Source of the DNA: Cytophagales bacterium
Lineage (GTDB): Bacteria > Bacteroidota > Bacteroidia > Cytophagales > Spirosomataceae
Reading direction: 5' to 3'
Assembly (NCBI GenBank): GCA_013298215.1
Contig: JAAFKE010000001.1
Span: 134,692 to 198,691 of the forward strand
Length of the DNA stretch: 64,000 bases
Shown here piece by piece: positions 17,163 to 26,306 of the stretch (the first letter of the stretch is position 1; each line of letters opens with the position of its first letter). Below the pieces are notes generated by a model. That model worked only from the letters and a program-made list of their open reading frames with translations. It was not told the DNA's origin and did no database searches. The position numbers and the translations under genes were made by a program.

Positions 17163-20006
17163 TTAACGACTCAAATACAAGTTTCGTTCCGAGTAAATTT
17201 GCTGGAAAAAATCATCCGTTAGGTCATCAATAAAATAAATCCCCTCTCCCGTCGATTTCATCTCGGGGCCGAGTTCTTTGTTTACATTGGGAAACTTGTT
17301 GAACGAAAACACGGGGATTTTAATGGCAAATCCTTTTTTAACGGGCTTAAAATCAAAATCGGTCACTTTTTTGTCACCCAACATCACCTTGGTGGCGTAG
17401 TTTACGTAGGGCTCCTGGTAGGCTTTGCAAATAAACGGCACAGTACGGGAGGCGCGCGGGTTGGCCTCGATCACGTAAACAACCCCGTTTTTGATGGCAA
17501 ACTGAATGTTTATCAGCCCCACGGTTCGGAGTGCCACGGCTATTTTGCGGGTGTGTTCTTCGATCTGCCTAATCTCGTCGTCGCTCAGGTCGAAAGTCGG
17601 CAGCAGCGCATAAGAGTCGCCCGAGTGGATGCCAGCGGGTTCGATGTGTTCCATGATGCCAATAATATACACGTTTTCTCCGTCGCAAATCGCGTCGGCT
17701 TCGGCTTCGATGGCATTTTCTAAAAAATGGTCGAGCAAAATATTATTTTCGGGAATATCGTTCAAAATTTTCATCACGTGTTGCTCCAACTCTTGTTCGT
17801 TGATGACGATCTTCATGCTCTGGCCGCCCAACACGTAGCTGGGGCGCACCAAAAGTGGAAAACCCAACGTGCGCGACAGTTCGAGCGCGGCATCCGACTC
17901 GCGCACGGTACCAAATTTAGGAAACGGAATCTCTAATTTTTGGAGCAACTCCGAGAAACGTCCGCGATCTTCGGCCAAATCGAGGGCATCGTAGCTTGTT
18001 CCGATAATTTTTATGCCCAGTTTGTCGAACTTTTCGGCCATTTTAAGTGCCGTTTGGCCGCCCAATTGCACAATTACGCCCACGGGCTTTTCGTGCTCGA
18101 TAATGTCCAGAACGTGTTCCCAAAAAACGGGTTCAAAATACAGCTTATCCGAAATATCGGGGTCGGTCGAGACCGTTTCTGGGTTACAATTTATCATAAT
18201 GGTCTCGTAGCCAGCTTCTTTGGCCGCCAGCACACCGTGAACGCACGAATAGTCGAACTCGATACCCTGCCCAATTCTGTTTGGCCCCGAGCCCAGCACC
18301 ACCACTTTTTTACGATCCGAAACCACCGACTCGTTCTCGGGCGCGTCCTGATCGACGTTGAAAGTAGAATAATAATACGGTGTTTGAGCGGCAAACTCCG
18401 CCGCGCAGGTATCAACGCATTTGTAAACCCGATTTATGTTGAACGCCTTTCTTTTCTTGGTAACGGCGCTTTCTTTTACTTTTAAAATGTGGGCAATCTG
18501 CCGATCTGCGAAGCCCTTCTGCTTGGCCGTCAGCATCAAATCGCGCGGTAGGTCAGCAAGATCAAACGCTTCTATTTGGCGCTCCACCGTCACCAGTTCC
18601 TCCACCTGGTGCAAAAACCACGGGTCGATCTTGGTCAGATTCTGAATCGTTTTAAACGACATTCCCGCCTTGAAAGAGTCGTAAATGTGGAACATTCGGT
18701 TCCAACTGGGGTTTGCCAAACTGTGTTTTAGCGCAGCTTGGTCGGTGAGTTCTTTGCCGTCGGCTCCCAGACCGTTGCGCCTAATCTCGAGCGATTGACA
18801 CGCTTTTTGGAGGGCTTCCTGAAAATTGCGTCCAATGCCCATGGCCTCGCCCACCGACTTCATCTGCAAACCCAGGGTGCGGTCGGCACCAGGAAATTTG
18901 TCGAAGTTCCAGCGCGGTACTTTCACGATCACGTAGTCGATGCTTGGTTCAAAAAACGCCGACGTACTGCCCGTAATCGGGTTGATGAGTTCGTCCAGAT
19001 TGAAACCAATGGCCATTTTGGCCGAAATCTTCGCAATTGGGTATCCAGTGGCTTTGGAGGCCAACGCCGACGACCGCGACACGCGCGGGTTGATCTCAAT
19101 GGCGATGATCTCGTCGGTGGTGGGGTTCAACGAAAACTGAACGTTGCACCCACCCGCAAACTGCCCAATTCCGTTCATCATCCTGATGCTCATGTCGCGC
19201 ATTTGCTGGTAAACGGTGTCAGAGAGCGTCATGGCGGGCGCAACCGTAATGCTGTCGCCGGTATGAATACCCATCGGATCGAAGTTTTCGATGGAGCATA
19301 TAATAATAAAGTTACCCAAATTGTCGCGGAGTAGCTCTAATTCGTATTCTTTCCAGCCCACAATACTCTGCTCCACGAGCACCTCGTGGATGGGCGACGC
19401 GTGCAGGCCGTTGTTGAGTGCCCGATCGAACTCCTGCGGGGTGTTCACAAAGCCTCCGCCCGTGCCACCAAGCGTAAACGAAGGGCGAATAACGAGCGGA
19501 AATCCAATTTCTTGCGCCACTTCTTTGCCCTCCAAAAACGACCGCGCGGTGCGGCCCTTGCAAACGCCAATGCCGAGTTGGATCATCAGCAGGCGGAATT
19601 TTTCGCGGTCTTCGGTCGTTTCAATGGCCTTAATATCAACCCCAATTATTTCGACTCCGTATTTTTTCCAGATGCCTACTTTGTCGCAATCAATGGCCAA
19701 ATTAAGGGCCGTTTGGCCGCCCATTGTTGGCAAAACAGCGTCGATGGGCTTGCCCATGGCGCGGTGTTTTTCGAGAATCTCAACGATAGATTTTTTTTCT
19801 AACGGTTTCAGATAAACGTAGTCCGCGTTCATGGGGTCGGTCATGATGGTGGCTGGATTGGAGTTGATGAGGCTCACCTCCACGCCCTCCTCCCGCAACG
19901 ACCGCGCCGCCTGCGAACCAGCGTAGTCGAACTCGCAGGCTTGACCAATAATGATGGGTCCGGAGCCAATAATAAGCACCGAATTGATGGTAGGTTTCTT
20001 AGGCAT
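17163..20006 (-). CDS. carB: Carbamoyl-phosphate synthase large subunit, without allosteric domain
   Basis: 947 residues against about 1070 in E. coli. CarB makes carbamoyl phosphate from bicarbonate, ammonia (from CarA) and two ATP, for arginine and pyrimidines. Both ATP-grasp halves are intact: the first begins SVLIIGSGPIIIGQACEFDY and contains MGGQTALNLA and SRSSALASKATGYPIA; the second begins VVVLGSGPNRIGQGIEFDY (near residue 560) with LGGQTALKMA and EANPRASRTVPF. The protein stops about 25 residues after GPEMKSTGE, where the MGS-like regulatory domain would begin. So the UMP/ornithine-binding domain is missing, as I recall for many Bacteroidota. carA is not in the window. The last base of the gene is 67 bases from the upstream DCC gene. 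Confidence 0.95.
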   Translation of the reverse strand: MPKKPTINSVLIIGSGPIIIGQACEFDYAGSQAARSLREEGVEVSLINSNPATIMTDPMNADYVYLKPLEKKSIVEILEKHRAMGKPIDAVLPTMGGQTALNLAIDCDKVGIWKKYGVEIIGVDIKAIETTEDREKFRLLMIQLGIGVCKGRTARSFLEGKEVAQEIGFPLVIRPSFTLGGTGGGFVNTPQEFDRALNNGLHASPIHEVLVEQSIVGWKEYELELLRDNLGNFIIICSIENFDPMGIHTGDSITVAPAMTLSDTVYQQMRDMSIRMMNGIGQFAGGCNVQFSLNPTTDEIIAIEINPRVSRSSALASKATGYPIAKISAKMAIGFNLDELINPITGSTSAFFEPSIDYVIVKVPRWNFDKFPGADRTLGLQMKSVGEAMGIGRNFQEALQKACQSLEIRRNGLGADGKELTDQAALKHSLANPSWNRMFHIYDSFKAGMSFKTIQNLTKIDPWFLHQVEELVTVERQIEAFDLADLPRDLMLTAKQKGFADRQIAHILKVKESAVTKKRKAFNINRVYKCVDTCAAEFAAQTPYYYSTFNVDQDAPENESVVSDRKKVVVLGSGPNRIGQGIEFDYSCVHGVLAAKEAGYETIMINCNPETVSTDPDISDKLYFEPVFWEHVLDIIEHEKPVGVIVQLGGQTALKMAEKFDKLGIKIIGTSYDALDLAEDRGRFSELLQKLEIPFPKFGTVRESDAALELSRTLGFPLLVRPSYVLGGQSMKIVINEQELEQHVMKILNDIPENNILLDHFLENAIEAEADAICDGENVYIIGIMEHIEPAGIHSGDSYALLPTFDLSDDEIRQIEEHTRKIAVALRTVGLINIQFAIKNGVVYVIEANPRASRTVPFICKAYQEPYVNYATKVMLGDKKVTDFDFKPVKKGFAIKIPVFSFNKFPNVNKELGPEMKSTGEGIYFIDDLTDDFFQQIYSERNLYLSR

Positions 20007-20050
20007 TATTGTTTTTTTTGCAATTGAATAGATAACAGCTCAAAATTGTG

Positions 20051-20058
20051 CAAAGGTA
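20051..20058 (-). promoter_or_regulatory. -7 promoter element for carB
   Basis: TACCTTTG on the minus strand is an exact match to the Bacteroidota -7 consensus TAnnTTTG. It lies 45 bases before the carB ATG at 20006. No clear -33 TTTG is visible at 17-20 bases upstream. Confidence 0.45.
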
Positions 20059-20133
20059 GCCCATTTTAGAATTTTGAGGTACTTTGTCCGAAAAAATCCC
20101 TAAATTTTAGGAAAGTAAACTCATGCTTGTAGG

Positions 20134-20916
20134 CTACAGAATAAACTCAATTTCTTTGAAACCAAAGTATTTTAGGGTGTCATCTACCAATACAATAAGC
20201 TGCCCGCTGGGGTCTATGCCCATAATTACACCCGTAAAGACCGTATTATTTTTGCGGTACAAGTGAGGCTCTTGGTAACGAAACAACACTTGGAGGTAGG
20301 CCGTTTTTAGGTTATCTCGCTGGTTGTTTCGGAGGGCGAGGTAGTATTTTTCGATGCAGGTGAGCAGTCTGGGCAGCAAAACTACCAGGTCATACTGCCG
20401 CCCAGTGAGCAGCCCGAGCGACGTGGCGGGCAGCGCTTCAAAATCCAACTGGTTGATGTTTAGACCAATGCCAACCACCGACGAATCCAAGGCGTAGCCT
20501 TTCAACGTATTTTCGATCAGCACGCCGCCCATCTTTTGGTTTTGGTAATAAATATCGTTCGGCCACTTTACGCTCAAATTACTCGGCAAATAATGGCTTA
20601 AAAAATCGTGTATGCCCAAACTAATTGCCATATTGAGCCAGAATTGTTCGGTGGCCAGCAGAAACGAGGGCCTGAGCACAACCGAGAGCGTAAAATTGTC
20701 GCCAGGTTGTGCCTGCCACTGGTTGCCGCGCTGGCCACGCCCCGCCGTTTGAAAATCGGTGATGATAACAGTACCCTCCATTGTGTCCGATTGCCGCAAA
20801 AATTCGGCAGCAATATCGTTGGTAGATTGACAAGATGGCAGATAATGTATATTATTGCCAATAATTAGGTTCTCCGAATGAATTTTGTACAATTTTTGTT
20901 CGTTTTTAAATAACAT
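20134..20916 (-). CDS. birA: Biotin--[acetyl-CoA carboxylase] ligase
   Basis: 260 residues with the start at ATG 20916; a farther in-frame ATG at 20955 would overlap the divergent rsfS start. The enzyme activates biotin with ATP and attaches it to the biotin carrier lysine of carboxylases. Signature motifs are SCQSTND (substrate recognition), TAGRGQRGNQW (the biotinyl-adenylate loop, GRGxxG) and KWPNDIYYQNQKMGGVLIE, then VGIGLNIN. There is no N-terminal winged helix, so it is a class I ligase that cannot act as the BirA repressor. It is divergent from rsfS with a 24-base gap, so promoters must overlap coding sequence. Confidence 0.92.
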   Translation of the reverse strand: MLFKNEQKLYKIHSENLIIGNNIHYLPSCQSTNDIAAEFLRQSDTMEGTVIITDFQTAGRGQRGNQWQAQPGDNFTLSVVLRPSFLLATEQFWLNMAISLGIHDFLSHYLPSNLSVKWPNDIYYQNQKMGGVLIENTLKGYALDSSVVGIGLNINQLDFEALPATSLGLLTGRQYDLVVLLPRLLTCIEKYYLALRNNQRDNLKTAYLQVLFRYQEPHLYRKNNTVFTGVIMGIDPSGQLIVLVDDTLKYFGFKEIEFIL

Positions 20917-20940
20917 AATCAATCCAGTTATCCTCGTCGA

Positions 20941-21327
20941 ATGAAAAAACGCCAAACAGCAAATAGCTTTAGTTCCAAAGATTTAGCCGATCTGATCGTA
21001 AAAGGAATGCAAGAGAAAAAAGCCCAGGACATCGTTGTCATGGATCTGCGCAAAATTAATAATGTTATCACAGATTTCTTTGTAATAAGTTCGGGAAACT
21101 CAGACACCCAAGTCGATGCCATTGCCGATTCGGTGGAAGAAGAAGTTTACAAGACGATCCAACAAAACCCGTGGCAAAAAGAAGGAAAAATGCAGCGTGA
21201 ATGGATACTTTTAGACTACGTTGATGTTGTCGTTCACGTTTTCAAGAAAGACCGCCGCGAGTATTTCGACCTCGAAGGCCTCTGGGGAGATGCCAACATT
21301 ACCCGCGTGGCCGAGCAACTGGCCTGA
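20941..21327 (+). CDS. rsfS: Ribosomal silencing factor RsfS
   Basis: 128 residues of the RsfS/Iojap/DUF143 family, which binds ribosomal protein L14 and blocks joining of the subunits in starvation. Typical motifs: MQEKKAQDIVVMDLRKINNV, ITDFFVISSGNSDTQVDAIA, then WILLDYVDVVVHVF, and YFDLEGLWGDA. It is followed by ftsH after 58 bases, the usual Bacteroidota rsfS-ftsH order, and is probably in one transcript with it. It ends with TGA, one of several genes here showing that TGA is a normal stop in this organism. Confidence 0.95.
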   Translation: MKKRQTANSFSSKDLADLIVKGMQEKKAQDIVVMDLRKINNVITDFFVISSGNSDTQVDAIADSVEEEVYKTIQQNPWQKEGKMQREWILLDYVDVVVHVFKKDRREYFDLEGLWGDANITRVAEQLA

Positions 21328-21385
21328 CCCCAATCAAACATTTACTTCAACAAATTCGTTATAACAGCATCACTTAATCAATGCC

Positions 21386-23398
21386 ATGTCAGATAACAAC
21401 GAAAACAATTCGCTTTCTCCCAACAAAAAGCCCAAGCCAAACAGCTACCAGGGCTGGATCATCGCTGGCTTGATAGCCGCCATACTTGGCATCACTATTT
21501 TCAACCGCAGTGCCTCTATTAGAGAAACCACCCAGAAAAGATTCGAGACTATGTTTAAAGACCGCGACGTATCGTTTGTGAGCGTGGTCAATGACAAAGT
21601 TGTGGAAGTAACCCTCACCCCAGACGCCCTGCGCAAGTCTGAATACAGCAAATTGTTCACAGATCCCAACAGCGCCCAAAGCCAAAGCCCTGGGCCTCAC
21701 TACCAGTTCAAAGTCAATTCGGGTTCGGATTTCAAAAAGGAGGTCGAACAACTGAGAACCGAAAACAAAATTGAGGAAAAGTTAGATATCAGGATCGAGC
21801 CGCGCGCCAGTTTCGTGGAGTGGTTTGGTTCGTGGGGTATTCTGGTGGTAATGGTCGTGTTGATGTACTTCCTGCTGGGCCGCATGGCTGGTGGAGCGGG
21901 TCCAGGCGGCCAGATTTTCAACATTGGCAAATCGCGAGCGGCTCTTTTCGATGCCGAAAACAAAGTCAAAATTACCTTCAACGATGTCGCTGGCCTCGAC
22001 GAAGCCAAAGAGGAAATCAAAGAGATCGTAGATTACCTCAAAACGCCTACTAAATTCACAAAGTTAGGTGCCAAAATACCAAAGGGCGCTTTGTTGGTTG
22101 GCCCTCCTGGAACGGGTAAAACCCTGCTTGCCAAGGCAGTAGCGGGCGAAGCGGGCGTTCCTTTCTTTTCGTTGTCGGGTTCAGACTTCGTCGAAATGTT
22201 TGTGGGTGTGGGCGCGGCACGGGTTCGCGACCTCTTCAAACAAGCCAAAGAAAAAGCTCCCTGCATTATATTTATCGACGAGATAGACGCGGTAGGTCGC
22301 TCGCGCGGGCGTGGTGCCATGCCAGGCTCGAACGACGAGCGCGAAAATACCCTCAACTCCCTGTTGGTAGAAATGGACGGTTTCGCCACCGACTCGGGCA
22401 TTATTATTTTGGCAGCCACCAACCGCCCCGATGTTTTGGATCCTGCATTGATGCGCCCGGGTCGTTTCGACCGCCAGGTATCCATCGATAAACCAGACAT
22501 TATTGGGCGCGAGGCCATATTTAAGGTTCACTTAAAGCCAGTAAAAATTGCGTTAGACGTAGACCCCAAAGAACTGGCCGCCCAAACGCCTGGCTTTGCG
22601 GGTGCCGAAATTGCCAACGTTTGCAACGAAGCCGCCCTGATAGCCGCCCGCCGCGACCGTGAGGAGGTGTGCATGAAAGATTTTCAGGATGCCATGGACA
22701 GAGTTATCGGTGGAATGGAAAAGAAAAATAAGATCATTTCGCCCGACGAAAAGGAAATTGTAGCCTACCACGAAGCAGGCCACGCCGTAGCGGGCTGGTT
22801 CTTAGAGTTCGCCGATCCGCTGGTGAAAGTAACGATCGTTCCCCGTGGTGTTGCCGCCTTGGGATACGCCCAATACCTACCCCGCGAGCAGTATTTGTAC
22901 CGCGCCGAGCAACTGATCGACGAGATGTGTATGACCCTGGGCGGCCGCGCGGCCGAAGATATTATCTACGGTAAAGTATCAACCGGCGCACTCAGCGACT
23001 TGGAGCGCATCACCAAACTTGCCTACAGCATGGTAACAGTTTATGGAATGAACGACCGCATCGGGAACGTCTCTTTCTACGATTCTAAGCAATCTGAGTA
23101 CAGTTTCAACAAACCTTATTCGGAGTCCACCGCGCAGGCCATCGACGAGGAGGTTCGCAAAATAATTGACCACGCCTACGAGCGGACAAAGGCGTTATTG
23201 ACCGAAAAACGCCCCGAACTCGAAATTATTTCCAAGGAACTTTTGAAAAGAGAATTGCTCTACCAAAGCGATCTGGAAACACTCATTGGCAAACGCCCCT
23301 TCGAGCGCAGAACCGCTTACCAGGAGTTTATGGACGCAAAAGTTGAAAAAGGCACAACTCCCCCCGAAGTAGTGGAGGAAGCAACCGCCCAGTCGTAA
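21386..23398 (+). CDS. ftsH: ATP-dependent zinc metalloprotease FtsH
   Basis: 670 residues. FtsH is a hexameric inner-membrane AAA+ protease that removes damaged membrane proteins and regulators. Two membrane segments flank a periplasmic domain (about 21-40 and 149-165). The ATPase has Walker A GPPGTGKT (239-246), Walker B IIFIDEID (294-301) and the second region of homology [19 protein letters not shown]. The zinc protease site is HEAGH (462-466) with the third ligand in a downstream Asp. The N-terminal 20 residues and the C-terminal tail ([14 protein letters not shown]) are low-complexity, as usual. Upstream is rsfS, and downstream, 13 bases away, is the Ldh-type gene. Confidence 0.97.
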   Translation: MSDNNENNSLSPNKKPKPNSYQGWIIAGLIAAILGITIFNRSASIRETTQKRFETMFKDRDVSFVSVVNDKVVEVTLTPDALRKSEYSKLFTDPNSAQSQSPGPHYQFKVNSGSDFKKEVEQLRTENKIEEKLDIRIEPRASFVEWFGSWGILVVMVVLMYFLLGRMAGGAGPGGQIFNIGKSRAALFDAENKVKITFNDVAGLDEAKEEIKEIVDYLKTPTKFTKLGAKIPKGALLVGPPGTGKTLLAKAVAGEAGVPFFSLSGSDFVEMFVGVGAARVRDLFKQAKEKAPCIIFIDEIDAVGRSRGRGAMPGSNDERENTLNSLLVEMDGFATDSGIIILAATNRPDVLDPALMRPGRFDRQVSIDKPDIIGREAIFKVHLKPVKIALDVDPKELAAQTPGFAGAEIANVCNEAALIAARRDREEVCMKDFQDAMDRVIGGMEKKNKIISPDEKEIVAYHEAGHAVAGWFLEFADPLVKVTIVPRGVAALGYAQYLPREQYLYRAEQLIDEMCMTLGGRAAEDIIYGKVSTGALSDLERITKLAYSMVTVYGMNDRIGNVSFYDSKQSEYSFNKPYSESTAQAIDEEVRKIIDHAYERTKALLTEKRPELEIISKELLKRELLYQSDLETLIGKRPFERRTAYQEFMDAKVEKGTTPPEVVEEATAQS

Positions 23399-23411
23399 TA
23401 CAACCTGGCGA

Positions 23412-24494
23412 ATGAACATTACAGTTGAAGCACTGCGCACCTTTACGGAACAAGTGTTTGTGGGCATGGGATGCCCCCAAGCCGATGCCGAGCTGGCCGC
23501 CGATGTGCTGGTTTCGGCCGACTCGCGCGGCGTAGATTCGCACGGGGTTGCGCGGCTGGCGGGCTACGTGCGCCTGCTCGACCTCAAAAGGCTCAATCCA
23601 AGACCACAGATAACGGTCGTTCACGAGACCCCCAGCACCGCCGTTGTCGATGGCAACGCTGGGCTCGGGCTCGTGGTAGCTCCCCGAGCTATGCAAATTG
23701 CCATCGAAAAAGCGCGAAACGTTGGCACGGGTTGGGTGGCAGTTCGGAACTCGAACCACTTCGGCATAGCGGGGTATCACGCTCTTTTGGCAACAGAACA
23801 CAACATGATCGGCTGGACAATGACCCACGCCGCCCCGCTGGTTGCGCCCACTTTTTCGCTCGAAAAAATGCTCGGCACAAACCCCGTGGCGGTGGCCATA
23901 CCCGCCAACGAAGAACCTACTTTCTTAGCAGATTTTGCCAGCACCGCCGTTGCCTACGGCAAAATGGAGTTACTCCAACGCAAAAACGAACCAACCCCAG
24001 AAGGTTGGGCGCAAGATGCCGACGGGCAGGCTACCACCGACCCCAACGCCGTCAAAAGCGGTGGGGCACTACTGCCGCTCGGCTCCGACCGCCAACACGG
24101 AAGCCACAAAGGCTACGCACTGGGTGCGGTAGTCGATATTCTGTCGGGTGTGCTGTCGGGGGCGAACTACGGGCCGTGGGTGCCTCCGTTTGCCACCGCT
24201 GGTTTTATGACCGCCGACGAAGGCGTTGGAGTAGGAACGGGTCATTTTGTGGGTGCAATGCGCATCGATGCGTTTAGGCCAGCCCAAGATTTTAAGAACA
24301 ACATGGACGTTTGGATTAGAAGGTTTAGAAACGCCAAAGCCGTTGAAGGGCAGCGGGTTTTGATACCAGGCGACCCCGAACGCGAGACCGAGGCCCTGCG
24401 CCGCCACCAAGGAATACCCCTGCACCCAACCGTCGTGAAAACACTCGAAGAACTGGGCGCACGCTTCGGAGTTCCACTCAGAGTTCCACTTTGA
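23412..24494 (+). CDS. Ldh_2-family malate/L-lactate-type dehydrogenase
   Basis: 360 residues of the LDH2/MDHG2 oxidoreductase family (relatives: AllD, YlbC, delta1-piperideine-2-carboxylate reductase), which use NAD(P) to oxidise 2-hydroxyacids. Family signatures visible: VSADSRGVDSHGVARL (catalytic His in SHG) at the N-terminus, VRNSNHFGIAGYHALL, the segment LGTNPVAVAIPAN and GSDRQHGSHKGYALGAVVDI. The substrate cannot be deduced; malate, lactate, ureidoglycolate and sulfolactate are all possible. It starts 13 bases after ftsH and its stop overlaps a possible TTG start of the following adenosyltransferase, so the three genes may be one transcript, though without an obvious shared pathway. 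Confidence 0.85.
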   Translation: MNITVEALRTFTEQVFVGMGCPQADAELAADVLVSADSRGVDSHGVARLAGYVRLLDLKRLNPRPQITVVHETPSTAVVDGNAGLGLVVAPRAMQIAIEKARNVGTGWVAVRNSNHFGIAGYHALLATEHNMIGWTMTHAAPLVAPTFSLEKMLGTNPVAVAIPANEEPTFLADFASTAVAYGKMELLQRKNEPTPEGWAQDADGQATTDPNAVKSGGALLPLGSDRQHGSHKGYALGAVVDILSGVLSGANYGPWVPPFATAGFMTADEGVGVGTGHFVGAMRIDAFRPAQDFKNNMDVWIRRFRNAKAVEGQRVLIPGDPERETEALRRHQGIPLHPTVVKTLEELGARFGVPLRVPL

Positions 24495-24511
24495 CCACAA
24501 AAAATTATTTC

Positions 24512-25069
24512 ATGAAAATATATACCAAAACTGGCGACCAAGGAATGACCTCACTCGTGGGTGGGACGCGCGTGAGCAAGGCCAACCTGCGGATAGATAC
24601 CTACGGAACCGTCGATGAGCTAAATGCCTACGTGGGCCTGGTGCGCGACCAACCCGTGAACGAAGCCCGGCGCGGTCTGTTGAAAGAAATTCAAGATCGA
24701 CTTTTTACGATTGGAGCTATTTTGGCCTCCGAGCCAGACCAAACCAAAAAACAACTGCCCGACTTACACGAGGCCGACCTCAAATTGCTCGAAGACGAGA
24801 TGGACGCAATATCGGAAATTGTGCCACCACTTCGGGTTTTTGTGCTGCCAGGCGGGCATCAGTCGGTGTCGTTTTGCCACGTGGCACGTACAGTTTGCCG
24901 ACGCGCCGAACGCCTGGTTATTGCCCTAAACAGCACCGAACCCACCGACGAGTTGGTAGTAAAATACCTCAACCGCCTGTCTGATTATTTGTTCATGCTG
25001 TCTCGGTTGATGACCCACGAACTGGGCAGCGAAGAGGTAGCGTGGCATCCGAGGCTGGCCGCCAAATAG
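24512..25069 (+). CDS. Cob(I)alamin adenosyltransferase, PduO type
   Basis: 185 residues from the ATG at 24512, which gives the family start MKIYTKTGDQG; an overlapping TTG 21 bases earlier is less likely. It transfers the adenosyl group of ATP to cob(I)alamin, making coenzyme B12. The ATP site is TKTGDQGMTSLVGG (residues 5-18) and the family motif is VDELNAYVGLVR; the C-terminal RTVCRRAERLVI and the Asn/Arg-rich YLNRLSDYLFMLSR are also present. No other cobalamin gene is near, so it probably serves a B12-dependent enzyme such as methylmalonyl-CoA mutase encoded elsewhere. A terminator-like hairpin follows. Confidence 0.93.
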   Translation: MKIYTKTGDQGMTSLVGGTRVSKANLRIDTYGTVDELNAYVGLVRDQPVNEARRGLLKEIQDRLFTIGAILASEPDQTKKQLPDLHEADLKLLEDEMDAISEIVPPLRVFVLPGGHQSVSFCHVARTVCRRAERLVIALNSTEPTDELVVKYLNRLSDYLFMLSRLMTHELGSEEVAWHPRLAAK

Positions 25070-25087
25070 ACTTACTCGCAAAAGCAA

Positions 25088-25130
25088 CGCCGCAACCCAA
25101 CGCGGGTTTAGGTGCGGCGAATGCACTTTT
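25088..25130 (+). terminator. Putative terminator after the adenosyltransferase gene
   Basis: CGCCGCA (25088-25094) pairs with TGCGGCG (25113-25119), with a second inner stem AACCC/GGGTT; CACTTTT follows. The hairpin is 19 bases after the stop codon. The T-tract is modest. Confidence 0.55.
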
Positions 25131-25237
25131 AAGTAATAATGTTGAATGATTGAATAAATAAATATCTGATAATAAGATAGTTGCAAAATGCCGATTATTC
25201 GGTTACATCTACTTAGTATCCTTTTTGACAAAAATAA

Positions 25238-26242
25238 ATGGTTTTAATTACTGGTTGTAATGGCTTGGTAGGCAGCGCAGTAGCACGCGAACTACTCCAA
25301 AACGGGTGCGCCATACGAGCATTGGTTAGGCCAAACGCAGACCGAAGTTTGTTGAAAGACATCGAAGAAAAAATAATGTGGGTCGAAGGCGACGTTCTCG
25401 ACGTTTGTGCGCTCGAGGAGGCCCTGGCGGGTGTGTCGCACGTAGTACACGCAGCGGCGGTGGTCTCGTTTGCCCCCTCCCAACGCGCCACCATGCACAA
25501 CACCAACGTGGAGGGAACGGCCAACGTAGTTAATGCTTGCTTGAAAGCCAACGTACAAAAACTGTGTTTTGTAAGTTCGGTTGCGGCCTTGGGCCGTCCA
25601 GATCCATCGCGAGGGCCAAAACCAGAAACTGGCGAGCAGATTGTTATTGACGAAAACCAAAAATGGGAAGAATCTCTACTAAATTCGGCTTACTCAAAAA
25701 CCAAACGACTGGCCGAACTGGAGGTATGGCGGGGTGTGGCCGAGGGGCTGAGAGCGGTGGTGGTGAACCCAAGCGTGGTTTTGGGTGAGGGTAACTGGGA
25801 GCGAAGCAGTTCCCAATTGTTTAAGTACGCCCACGACCAAAAGCCTTTTTACACCCAAGGCACGGTCAATGTGGTGGATGCCGCCGACGTGGCACGTGCT
25901 GTACGATTGCTGTTGTTTGCCGACATTGTGGGCGAGCGCTTTATTTTGAGCGCGGGTGCGTTGAGCTACCAATCGCTTTTTGGTAAAATGGCCGATGGTT
26001 TTCAAAAAAAGCACCCGACCATAAAAGTGACTGACTTTATAGCCCAGGTTGTGTGGCGGGTAGAGGCCGTTCGGTCGTGGATAACTGGTAAAGCACCTTT
26101 AATAACCCGCGAGACGGCCATGTCGTCGCGGACAAATTTTTTAATGGACGGCCAAAAAATAAAACAGTCTTTGGATTTTGATTACACCGACATTGGGACA
26201 ACCATTGCCCGCGTTTGCAAATATTTTCAAACAACTATTTGA
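25238..26242 (+). CDS. NAD-dependent epimerase/dehydratase family protein (extended SDR)
   Basis: 334 residues. An extended short-chain dehydrogenase with the N-terminal nucleotide-binding loop GCNGLVGSAVARELL (the G-x-x-G-x-x-G pattern, residues 6-12), the VEGDVLD adenine pocket and the catalytic YxxxK (YSKTK at about residue 148). The pattern SHVVHAAAVVSFAP is typical of dihydroflavonol-4-reductase-like or sugar-nucleotide SDRs. The substrate is not clear. The gene lies between a terminator and a TPR gene, with no pathway neighbours. Usual size for the family. Confidence 0.85.
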   Translation: MVLITGCNGLVGSAVARELLQNGCAIRALVRPNADRSLLKDIEEKIMWVEGDVLDVCALEEALAGVSHVVHAAAVVSFAPSQRATMHNTNVEGTANVVNACLKANVQKLCFVSSVAALGRPDPSRGPKPETGEQIVIDENQKWEESLLNSAYSKTKRLAELEVWRGVAEGLRAVVVNPSVVLGEGNWERSSSQLFKYAHDQKPFYTQGTVNVVDAADVARAVRLLLFADIVGERFILSAGALSYQSLFGKMADGFQKKHPTIKVTDFIAQVVWRVEAVRSWITGKAPLITRETAMSSRTNFLMDGQKIKQSLDFDYTDIGTTIARVCKYFQTTI

Positions 26243-26306
26243 CCGACACAATTTTAAATCTAAATTTAAGCGTTAAAGCTTATAAATATACTTTCAGCCT
26301 AACTGA

